This document shows, one piece after another, positions 56,735-64,000 of a stretch of 64,000 nucleotides of DNA (within the stretch, counting starts at the first letter, position 1; each line of letters begins with the position of its first letter). The position numbers and the translations under genes are program-made. The stretch is taken from NCBI RefSeq assembly GCF_010731715.1, contig NZ_AP022587.1:3038001-3102000 (forward strand), written 5' to 3'. This DNA is from Mycobacterium stomatepiae (lineage in GTDB: Bacteria > Actinomycetota > Actinomycetes > Mycobacteriales > Mycobacteriaceae). The notes beneath the pieces were generated by a model. The model saw nothing but the letters and a program-made list of their open reading frames with translations. It had not been told where the DNA came from and made no database searches.

Positions 56735-57813
56735 GCGAGTTCACGCAATCGCTGGGCCACGCTTTCGGGCATGACGTCGCCGATGAATGCGCCCATCGCC
56801 GACTCGGAGGCCGCCAAGTACTTGAGCTTGGTGGCACTGCGCCGGATCGACATCAACTCGACGTGGAAATAGCCGTCGGCCTGGGCCTCGGTGTCGGCGT
56901 ACTGATGCAGTGCCGAAATGTAGGGCAGCGGAGCCGAATACATCCGGTCGAAGCGGCCCAGCACGTCGAGGTAAAGCCGGGCGAACGCGTCCAGCTCGTC
57001 GTCGGTCAATTCGACAAGGTTGCGCACGAACCTGTTCGGGTAGATGTGCACCTCGACCGGCCAACGGGCCGCGAACGGCACGAACGCCGTGAACAGCTCG
57101 CTGCGCGCGACGATGCGGCTACCGTCGGCAACCTCGTGCGCCAGCAGGCTGGCAAAGAGGTTGTTACCGTGGTGCTTTCGATGTTCACGAGCCTGCTCCA
57201 GCATGGTGGCGGTGCGTGGCGTCAGATACGGGTAGCCGTAGATCTGGCCATGCGGATGGCTCAGCGTGACCCCGATTTCCTCACCACGATTCTCGAAGCA
57301 GAAGACCTGCTCGATGCCCGCGGTGGCCAGCAGGTCGGCGGTGCGGTGCCGCCAGGCATCGACCACCAGCCGTGCGTGCGCCGGCGGCAACGCCGAGAAC
57401 GAACCGGTGTGGTCGCTGGAGAAACAGATCACTTCGGTGCGGCCGTGCCCGGGCGCCGCGACGAAGCCGTCGCCGGTGGGCGCACCCATCGGCTGTCCGG
57501 CGCCCGACAGGCTCGGGAACCGGTTTTCGAAAACGACCACGTCGTAGTCCGGCGCGGGCACCTCGCTGGTCGATCCGGTAGGGCCCGGGCATAGCGGGCA
57601 CTGGTCGGCGGGCGGCTTGTAGGTGCGGTCTTGGCGCAGCGCGGCGATGATCACCCACTGTCCGGTCGACCGGTCGAACCGCAATTGCGACTGGTCCGGG
57701 TTGCGCTCCGGCAAGGGTCTGCGATCGGCGACCGGCTCCGGAGAGTGCCCGGGCAAGGCGAAGAACAACAGGTCACGGCCGTCGGCCAGTTTCGCCCGCG
57801 TCGGCGCTGTCAC
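56731..57813 (-). CDS. galT: Galactose-1-phosphate uridylyltransferase
   Basis: A 360-residue GalT swapping UMP between UDP-glucose and galactose-1-phosphate. The nucleophile is in [15 protein letters not shown] (HPHGQ, second His). Zinc ligands in CPLCPG and FENRFPS are present, as is [21 protein letters not shown] start. The gene is intact here, whereas the M. tuberculosis equivalent is annotated as two pieces (galTa/galTb). It is divergent from the FUSC gene, with 80 bases between. Confidence 0.95.
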   Translation of the reverse strand: MTAPTRAKLADGRDLLFFALPGHSPEPVADRRPLPERNPDQSQLRFDRSTGQWVIIAALRQDRTYKPPADQCPLCPGPTGSTSEVPAPDYDVVVFENRFPSLSGAGQPMGAPTGDGFVAAPGHGRTEVICFSSDHTGSFSALPPAHARLVVDAWRHRTADLLATAGIEQVFCFENRGEEIGVTLSHPHGQIYGYPYLTPRTATMLEQAREHRKHHGNNLFASLLAHEVADGSRIVARSELFTAFVPFAARWPVEVHIYPNRFVRNLVELTDDELDAFARLYLDVLGRFDRMYSAPLPYISALHQYADTEAQADGYFHVELMSIRRSATKLKYLAASESAMGAFIGDVMPESVAQRLRELA

Positions 57814-57893
57814 GAGTTCGAAGACTAGCCTGGTCGGCAGCAGTCAGGCAGTGACGCCGCCCATAGGGTGAGCAGAAAGAGAGGCGGTAACGG

Positions 57894-60198
57894 GTGTCGA
57901 GTGGGCGCGAGGTGCACGAGCGCGGCCTTGGCGACACACGGAATCTCGACACCACCGGCGGTCTGCGCGAATCCACGACGGTGTTCTACGAGCGCGCGCG
58001 AAATTGGTGGATCGGCTCCGATCCCGGATTGTTGCGGCTGCGGATGGCCACTCGGACGACGGCCGCGCTGGCCTGCTCGCTGGCGATGCTTTTCGTGCTG
58101 ACCCGGGCGACGGGACAGCCGCTTGCCGTCGCGTTGCTGGGCGTCGTGATCACGATGATCGCCGCCCGATCCGTCAACGAACCCGACCCGCGCCAGCAGC
58201 GCATCACGATGGCGCTGCTGCCCGTGCCCGCCGCGCTGTCCATCACCGCCGCCGCGTTGCTCGCGCCCCACCCGGTGGCCGCCGACGCCGCCTTCGTGGT
58301 GGTGGTGTTCGCCGCGGTCTACGTCCGCCGCTTCGGACCCCGGGGCCGGGCGCTCGGCATGGTCGCGTTCATGGCTTACTTCTTCACTTTGTATCTGCGA
58401 GCGAGCATTTCGGAGTTGCCGTGGATGATCGGCGCCGTCGTGGTGGGAACCGTGTGCACCTACGTGATGAGCACCTACGTCATGCCCGATCGCCCAGAAC
58501 GCGTGCTGCGGGCCACGATTCGGGCGCTGCGCGCCCGTATGGCCATCCTGGTCGACACCACGGCGGAGACGGTTCGCAGCGGTCAGCTCGACGAACGGCA
58601 ACGACGCCATATGCGGGCCCGCACCACTCGGCTCAACGAGACCGCCCTGATGGTGCAGAGCCAGATCGAGGACAATGCCGATCCCGCCGTGCTGTGGCCG
58701 GGAGTGACCAGTCAGCAACTGGCTCCGTGGTTGTTCGACGCCGAGCTCGCCATCGAATGGGTCGCCAACGCCGGGCGGACGGTGACCGCACTGGTCGCGG
58801 AAAATCCCACCGCCATCCCGGTCGACACGCGCCTCGAATTAGTTGGGGCGCTAGCCGAACTCGCGCGCGATCCGGATTCCGGCGCCGGGCGGTCTGCAAC
58901 TGGCCGCGGATCACGCGCAGCGGGTTCTGGACGAGCAGCCGGGGCCCAGCGCCGCCGACGACTCCGGTCAAGCCGCGGTGCGCCGCCTTGCGCTGGCAAT
59001 CATCAACGCCGCCAACGCAACCGCCGAAGTCCGCGCGATCGTCGAGCACGCCACCACCGGCGCGATGGCGGGCCCCGGCGCCACCGAGCCGCCCGACCCC
59101 GTGGACGACCCGCAGGATGAAGACGCCGCCGAGAAAGGCGACGACGGGCTGTCGCAGACCACCCGGCAGGCCATTCAGGTGACGATCGCCGCGTCGTTGG
59201 CCATCATCACCGGCGAGCTGGTGTCACCGGCCCGCTGGTTCTGGGCGGTGATCGCGACGTTCGTCATCTTCGCCGGGACCAACTCCTGGGGTGAAACCCT
59301 GACCAAAGGCTAGCAGCGCCTGTTCGGCACCGTTCTGGGCGTGCCCTGCGGCATTGTGGCGGCCACGTTGGTCGCCGGCGACAAGACCACCTCACTGGTC
59401 GCGATCTTCGTCTGCCTGTTCTGCGCCTTCTATTTCATGACGATCACCCACAGCCTGATGACCTTCTGGATCACCACGATGCTGGCGCTCCTGTACGGCC
59501 TGATGGGCCAATTCTCGTTCGGCGTATTCCTGTTGCGGATCGAAGAGACCGCGATCGGCGCCGTGATCGGAGTGACCGTCGCGATCCTGGTGTTGCCGAC
59601 GAACACCAGGACCGCCATCCGCCGCGACACGCTTGCCTTCCTGAAGGCGTTGGGCGCGCTGATCGAGATCTCGACGGCGACGATGTTCGGCAAGGACGAA
59701 ACCGTCAGCCCGACCGAGCAGGCTCGCGAGCTCGATCGAGACCTGCAGCAATTCCGGATCACGGCCAAGCCGCTGCTGGCCGGGGTGGCCGGCCTGGCCG
59801 GGCGCCGCAGCATTCGGCGCGGCCTGCGCATCTTCACCGCCTGCGACCGGTACGGGCGCAGCCTGGCGCGCAGCAGCGAGCGCTACCACGACCATTTCGG
59901 ATCACCGCAGCTCGCGGATGCCTTCACCGCCGCCGCCAAGCAGACCCGGACCAACATCGACGCGCTGGCCGCTCTCGTCGATGGGGCGACCGGGGTGAGC
60001 GTCAACTCCAAGACCGATGCGCTCGACGCCGCCGAGGCGCTGGCCCGCCATCAAGACGGCGACCACGGGCCGCACCCGGACACCCGGCGGTTTCTCACCG
60101 CGGTGCACGCGCTTCGCCAGATCGAACGCGCCATCATCGACGCGGCGACCAACCTCGGCGCGCAGGACAGCCCGCAGGTGTCCCGCTCGACAAGCTGA
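57894..60198 (+). pseudogene. FUSC-family membrane protein with a frameshift and an amber stop
   Basis: Restored length is about 767 residues. The N-terminal membrane block (ARNWWIGSDPGLLRLRMATR, LACSLAMLFVLTRATGQPLA, LLGVVITMIAARSV) and the C-terminal block (ITGELVSPARWFWAVIATFV; YFMTITHSLMTFWITTMLAL) give the duplicated FUSC layout of aromatic-acid efflux and envelope proteins. Lesion 1: after ELARDPD near 58865-58895 the frame shifts by one, with GGLQLAADHAQRVLDEQPG continuing. Lesion 2: TAG at 59311-59313 between ETLTKG and QRLFGTV, probably a TGG (Trp) codon originally. Two independent lesions make real inactivation likely. Confidence 0.8.
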
Positions 60199-60286
60199 AC
60201 AAGGGCTCGCGCCGGGTCCGCCGACTTGGCAAGCTCTAGCTATCCCTCGAGCTAGCCCTGTCGCTAGTCAAGGAAAGGCGCGGCCC

Positions 60287-61051
60287 ATGAAAATCTCCGG
60301 CAACACCATTTTCATTCCGGGCTCCACCAGCGGGATCGGTCTGGCACTGGCACTACGGTTGCAGGCCAAGGGCAACACAGTCATCGTCGGGGGCCGCCGG
60401 ACCGAGTTGCTCGAGCAGATCGCCGCCGAACATGCCGGTATCGACACGGTGCGGATCGATACCGCCGACTCGGCGAGTATCCGCTCGGCCGCCGCGGAAG
60501 TGCTGGCACGGCATCCCGACCTCAACGTCGTCATCGCGATGGCGGGCATCATGAAGGTCGAGGACTGGCATCACCCCGACACGTTCCTCGCGACCGCCGA
60601 AGCGACGATCACCACCAACGTGCTCGGCCCCATTCGCCTGATCGCGGCGTTCGTCGAGCATCTGCAAAACCAGCCGGCCGCAACCATCATCACGGTCTCG
60701 TCGGGCCTGGCCTTCGCACCGCTGCGGGTCACCCCCAGTTACAACGCCTCCAAGGCCGCCATTCACATGCTCGGCGAGTCAGTACGGCTGCAGCTGTCCG
60801 ATACCTCGGTCGAGGTCAAAGAACTCGTGCCGCCGTCGGTGCAAACCGAATTGATGCCCGGACAGAGCCACAACGCCGCCGCGATGCCGCTCGACGAGTT
60901 TCTCGACGAGGTCATCCAGCTGCTGGAAAACGAACCCGACCGCAAGGAGATTCAGGTCGAGCGGGTCAAGTTCCTGCGCTACGGCGAAGCCCGCGGCGAC
61001 CAAGACAAAGTGATCGCCGCACTCAATGCCAACGACCCGCACGGCAAATAG
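60287..61051 (+). CDS. Short-chain dehydrogenase (DltE-like)
   Basis: A 254-residue SDR. NAD(P) motif FIPGSTSGIGLALALRLQ, AMAGI in place of NNAG, catalytic Ser in ITVSSGLAF and the YNASK Tyr/Lys pair. The C-terminal region (VKELVPPSVQTELMPGQ) is typical of DltE-like reductases. AAGGAAAGG fixes the ATG. The substrate is unknown. It stands alone, convergent with the nucleotide cyclase gene. Confidence 0.9.
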   Translation: MKISGNTIFIPGSTSGIGLALALRLQAKGNTVIVGGRRTELLEQIAAEHAGIDTVRIDTADSASIRSAAAEVLARHPDLNVVIAMAGIMKVEDWHHPDTFLATAEATITTNVLGPIRLIAAFVEHLQNQPAATIITVSSGLAFAPLRVTPSYNASKAAIHMLGESVRLQLSDTSVEVKELVPPSVQTELMPGQSHNAAAMPLDEFLDEVIQLLENEPDRKEIQVERVKFLRYGEARGDQDKVIAALNANDPHGK

Positions 61052-61149
61052 CCGACATCTAGCTCAATGTGTATGTCCAGGCGCGTCTGAGCGCTGACAT
61101 CTCCTCATGGTTCGCGATCTCCGGGGACACATTCCTCGCTCACTCGAAG

Positions 61150-61938
61150 TCACACCTTGAGCGCGTACGCCTCGATCGGCCGGTCGTACCCGCGCAGGTT
61201 CAACCGCCGTCGCGGCGACATCTCCATCATGTCGTCGGCCACTCCGGATGCGACGAGCAGTTCCCCGCCGGCGGCGTGTTGTTGCATCCGGGCGGAGAGG
61301 TTGACCGGGTCGCCGAGCGCGGTGAAATCGACGACCGCCGCGCCGATGTTGCCGACGTACGCGACGCCCGCGTTGACCGCGACACCCAGCTGAAGCCAAG
61401 GCCTCTCGCCGCCGCTATAGCCGACGGCTTCGAGCAGCTCTATGCCCGCCACAACCGCGCGACGCCGGTAGTCCGGTCCGCTGATCCCGCGCACAAAGAA
61501 CGCCATGACCTCGTCGCCGATCAATTTGTCGATCACCGCATCGTGCCGCAGCAGCGTCTGCGTCGCGGCGGCATAGAACCGGTTGAGCAGTGCGGCGAAG
61601 TCCGCCGCGATGCCGCGCTGGCACAGCGCCGTGGAACCACGGATGTCGGCGAACAGCACCGCGACATCCACCTCGGCGCCACCCGGGGGCAGCGCGTCAC
61701 AACAGCGACTGCACAGATTCGGGTTCTTACGCGACGGGCTGAAGCCGGCCACGGCGAAAAGACGTCCGCCCGCGCCCCCAAATGGGTTGTTGCACACCTT
61801 GCACCGGGGCGCCGAAGGCAGGTAGCGGAACACCCGCCGCGCCCGTACCAGTGGGGCGTGACCTTCCGTTAACAGCTTGTGCCACGGCTGGTTTGGCGCT
61901 ATCGCGGCGGTCCTGGGCTCGAAATTGCTGGCAACCAT
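61150..61938 (-). CDS. Class III nucleotide cyclase with N-terminal cysteine-rich domain
   Basis: 262 residues from MVASNFEP; a start 14 codons upstream (MPHAPIPRR, preceded by GGGGCGG) is also possible. Residues about 45-95 contain CKVCNNPFGG and CSRCC, a likely zinc ribbon. The cyclase homology domain follows: VAVLFADIRGSTALCQ (metal Asp), DKLIGDEVMAFF (second metal Asp) and GDPVNLSARMQ (Asn/Arg of the transition state). All catalytic positions appear present, so cAMP or cGMP synthesis is plausible, probably as a homodimer in the cytoplasm. Confidence 0.85.
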   Translation of the reverse strand: MVASNFEPRTAAIAPNQPWHKLLTEGHAPLVRARRVFRYLPSAPRCKVCNNPFGGAGGRLFAVAGFSPSRKNPNLCSRCCDALPPGGAEVDVAVLFADIRGSTALCQRGIAADFAALLNRFYAAATQTLLRHDAVIDKLIGDEVMAFFVRGISGPDYRRRAVVAGIELLEAVGYSGGERPWLQLGVAVNAGVAYVGNIGAAVVDFTALGDPVNLSARMQQHAAGGELLVASGVADDMMEMSPRRRLNLRGYDRPIEAYALKV

Positions 61939-62023
61939 GAAGCAATGGTCCGCCCGGCGCGGGATCGGCGCATGAGGCATCCGCCCCAAAACCCCTGATT
62001 TCGCTTCTCGGCTACGTGCCTCG

Positions 62024-62052
62024 TTGACACTCGTACGCCGTGGCCATACATT
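62024..62052 (+). promoter_or_regulatory. SigA-type promoter of the second P450
   Basis: TTGACA (62024-62029), 17-base spacer, TACATT (62047-62052), 58 bases upstream of the ATG at 62110. This is the closest match to a vegetative mycobacterial promoter that I found in the window. Confidence 0.6.
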
Positions 62053-62109
62053 GTTTGCAAATTGTCCGCGAGCTCCCCGCCCCGGCGCATCCGCGCTAAG
62101 GAGACCGTC

Positions 62110-63345
62110 ATGACCGTACGTGCGGCTCCCACAAGCGTTTTCGATGCCAATCTTCCGACCGTCACGTACGACGCTCTGGAAACACCGGCAGAGGTCTATC
62201 CGCGTCTTCGAGCCCCCCAGCAGCAGGCCCCCATCGCGTTGGGGCCGTTCGGGCCCGAAGTGCTCTCGTACCACCTGGTGCGATCGATATTGCGCGATAG
62301 TCGTTTCCAGATACCGCCCGGCTTGAACCTGATTGTCCAGGGGATCACCTCAGGCCCGTTGTGGGACAAGGTGGTCAACAGCCTGCTGTGCCTGGAGGGT
62401 GAGGCGCACCATCGGCTCCGCAGTCTGACGTCCAAAGCATTCACACCGCGCGCGACCCTGCGCCTGCACGACACCATGGTCGACCTGATGAACGAGCTGG
62501 TCGATCGGGTGGCCGACGCGGGCCGGTGCGACGTCGTCGCCGATATCGCGCGGCCGTACCCGGTCCCGATCATTTGTGCGCTCCTCGGTGCGCCCCGCGA
62601 GGACTGGCAGCAATTCTCGTTGTGGGCCGACGAGGTATTCAAGGCATTCAGCTTCACGGTCGACGTTGCCGACATCGAGCCCCAAGTCATGCGCGCCTGG
62701 GATGAGCTCGACGACTACGTCGACGACATGGTGGCCCGGCGCCGACGCAGCCTCACCGACGATCTGCTTTCCGACCTGATCCGCGCCGAGGACGACGGCG
62801 ACCGCCTCAACGCCGGCGAGCTGCGCATGCTTGCCGGGGGGCTGCTGCTGGCGGGCACGGACACCACCCGCAACCAGGTGGCCGCCGCGGTACAGGTACT
62901 CTGCGAACACCCGGATCAGTGGCAGTTGCTCACGGAGCAACCCGAACTGGCGATGCGCGCCGTCGACGAGACGATGAGGCACTCGCCGATCGTGTGCGGA
63001 ACTCTTCGCATGGTGACCGAAGACGCCGAGATCGATGGGTACGTCTTTCCCGCCGGCACGGCGGTGTTGGTGAATACCCTTGCGGCCAACCGCGATCCGG
63101 CCGTTTATGACGATCCCGACCGCGTCGACATCACCCGCGAGGGCGCCCCGGCGATTTTGACCTTCGGCGGCGGGGTCCATTACTGCCTGGGCGCCAACCT
63201 GGCCAGGCGCGAAATCGCCGAGGCGCTCATCGTGCTCACCCAGCGTTTGGTGAATCCGCGGACCGCCGGTCCGGCGCCCTGGAAACCGATGGTGACCCTC
63301 AGCGGGCCGACGACATTACCCATCGAATTCGAAGTCGCACCATAG
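62110..63345 (+). CDS. Cytochrome P450
   Basis: A 411-residue P450. I-helix LLLAGTDTTRNQ, ExxR in VDETMRHSP, heme loop ILTFGGGVHYCLGANLARRE. A strong AAGGAGACC lies upstream of MTVRAAPTS. Unlike the P450 at 40755 it has no ferredoxin or reductase beside it and may borrow electrons from that system. Substrate unknown. Confidence 0.93.
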   Translation: MTVRAAPTSVFDANLPTVTYDALETPAEVYPRLRAPQQQAPIALGPFGPEVLSYHLVRSILRDSRFQIPPGLNLIVQGITSGPLWDKVVNSLLCLEGEAHHRLRSLTSKAFTPRATLRLHDTMVDLMNELVDRVADAGRCDVVADIARPYPVPIICALLGAPREDWQQFSLWADEVFKAFSFTVDVADIEPQVMRAWDELDDYVDDMVARRRRSLTDDLLSDLIRAEDDGDRLNAGELRMLAGGLLLAGTDTTRNQVAAAVQVLCEHPDQWQLLTEQPELAMRAVDETMRHSPIVCGTLRMVTEDAEIDGYVFPAGTAVLVNTLAANRDPAVYDDPDRVDITREGAPAILTFGGGVHYCLGANLARREIAEALIVLTQRLVNPRTAGPAPWKPMVTLSGPTTLPIEFEVAP

Positions 63346-63375
63346 TCATTCACCGGACGCCCGCGTAGGGTCCGA

Positions 63376-64000
63376 ATGGTGAAAGAGCGCAAGACATCCG
63401 ACGGTGCTGTGGTGTCACCGGACAACTTCGCCCGCGCCGAAACGGATCTCTATTTCGGCAAGGCGGTCGCCGACGGCGGGTTCGGCACGTTGATCCACAT
63501 CCGCGAGTCGATGCCGCTGGACAAGCAACTGGTGGTGCGGTCTAACCGCGACACGCTCTATTCCACCGGCGCCTTCGACCTGGATGCCGGACCGGTCACG
63601 ATATCGCTGCCCGACGCCGACGACCGATTCATGTCGATGCAGGTGATCACCGAGGACCATTACGTGCCCGCGGTGTTCTACGGGCAGGGCGAGCACACTC
63701 TCGACCGCGACGGCATCGGCACCCGGTATGTCCTGGCGGCCCTTCGCATCCTGGTCGATCCCGACGACGATAGCGACCTCGCTACGGTCCACGCACTGCA
63801 AGATGCCGTTGTGGTGCGTCAGCTCGACACCGGGAGTTTTGATATCCCCAGTGGGACCCTGTCAGCCAGAAGGCCGTCCGGGACGCGCTCGGTCAGCTGG
63901 GGACCACCGTGCCCAACTCCAAGGCCATGTTCGGCGCGAAGGATGACAGCGACCCGGTGCGACATCTGATCGGCTCAGCGGTGGCGTGGGGCGGCAACCC
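63376..64000 (+). pseudogene. DUF1254/DUF1214-type protein, frameshifted and cut by window end
   Basis: The visible N-terminus (SPDNFARAETDLYFGKAVAD, LDKQLVVRSNRDTLYSTGAF, DRFMSMQVITEDHYVPAVFY) is the DUF1254 type found in mycobacterial proteins that often sit near envelope genes. After SFDIP near 63847 the frame is lost: the next frame reads QWDPVSQKAVRDALGQLGTT and runs open to the end of the window. One missing C in a CCCC run would restore it. Function unknown. It lies 30 bases downstream of the P450 and may be co-transcribed with it. Confidence 0.7.

Overview
The window is chromosomal DNA of a Mycobacterium, probably a slow grower. The evidence is high GC with GTG starts, a cyclopropane/methoxy-mycolate methyltransferase cluster (mmaA), hadABC, a DUF664/DinB pair, mycobacterial-type P450s, and a gene order that is an inverted version of the M. 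tuberculosis stretch from rplJ (Rv0651) through mmaA1-4, rplA-rplK-nusG-secE, hadCBA, rpmG2, a glyoxalase-II-like gene and echA3 (Rv0632c) to galK/galT (Rv0620/0619). I identify no species. Comparisons with M. tuberculosis genes are from memory, not from alignments run here.

Layout. 1-6.3 kb: 5' end of rplJ with its leader, a broken HxlR regulator, a ROK sugar kinase, a SurA_N-like protein (the fabD2 locus of M. tuberculosis) and a GH38 alpha-mannosidase whose last 80 codons are out of frame. 6.35-18.93 kb: a 12.6-kb block absent from the M. tuberculosis order and bracketed by imperfect 49-50-bp direct repeats of the mannosidase start region. It carries three aldehyde dehydrogenases, two class III aminotransferases, alanine dehydrogenase, an Lrp/AsnC regulator and an amino-acid permease, which together read as an omega-amine/beta-alanine catabolic island. 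19-27.6 kb: two DinB-fold proteins, an ABC1/UbiB kinase, lipG and five tandem mycolate methyltransferases. 27.6-29.6 kb: a double-YCII (DGPF) protein and an ECF42-type sigma factor with a matching promoter-like sequence. 29.6-34.5 kb (minus strand): rplA, rplK, nusG, secE, tRNA-Trp, hadC, hadB, hadA, rpmG2, tRNA-Met, tRNA-Thr.

34.5-43.3 kb: a VapB-like antitoxin without an obvious toxin, a metallo-hydrolase, a membrane-anchored protein, echA3, a patatin overlapping cyanase, a ferredoxin/ferredoxin reductase/P450 operon, a frameshifted methyltransferase and a nitroreductase. An IS110-family element (about 43.35-44.82 kb) sits between the nitroreductase start codon and what looks like its original ribosome-binding site. 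44.9-64 kb: a frameshifted PHP phosphoesterase, an LCMT-type methyltransferase, a three-part membrane protein with a pseudokinase centre, an exported GH92 mannosidase with an 18-bp palindrome upstream, a DUF3298 lipoprotein, a Ddn-like protein, an IS30-family element, galT-galK, a doubly broken FUSC membrane protein, an SDR, a class III nucleotide cyclase, a second P450 with a strong promoter, and a frameshifted DUF1254-type gene cut by the window end.

Eight genes carry a single-base frameshift and one also has a premature amber codon. Without read data I cannot tell gene decay from assembly indels.
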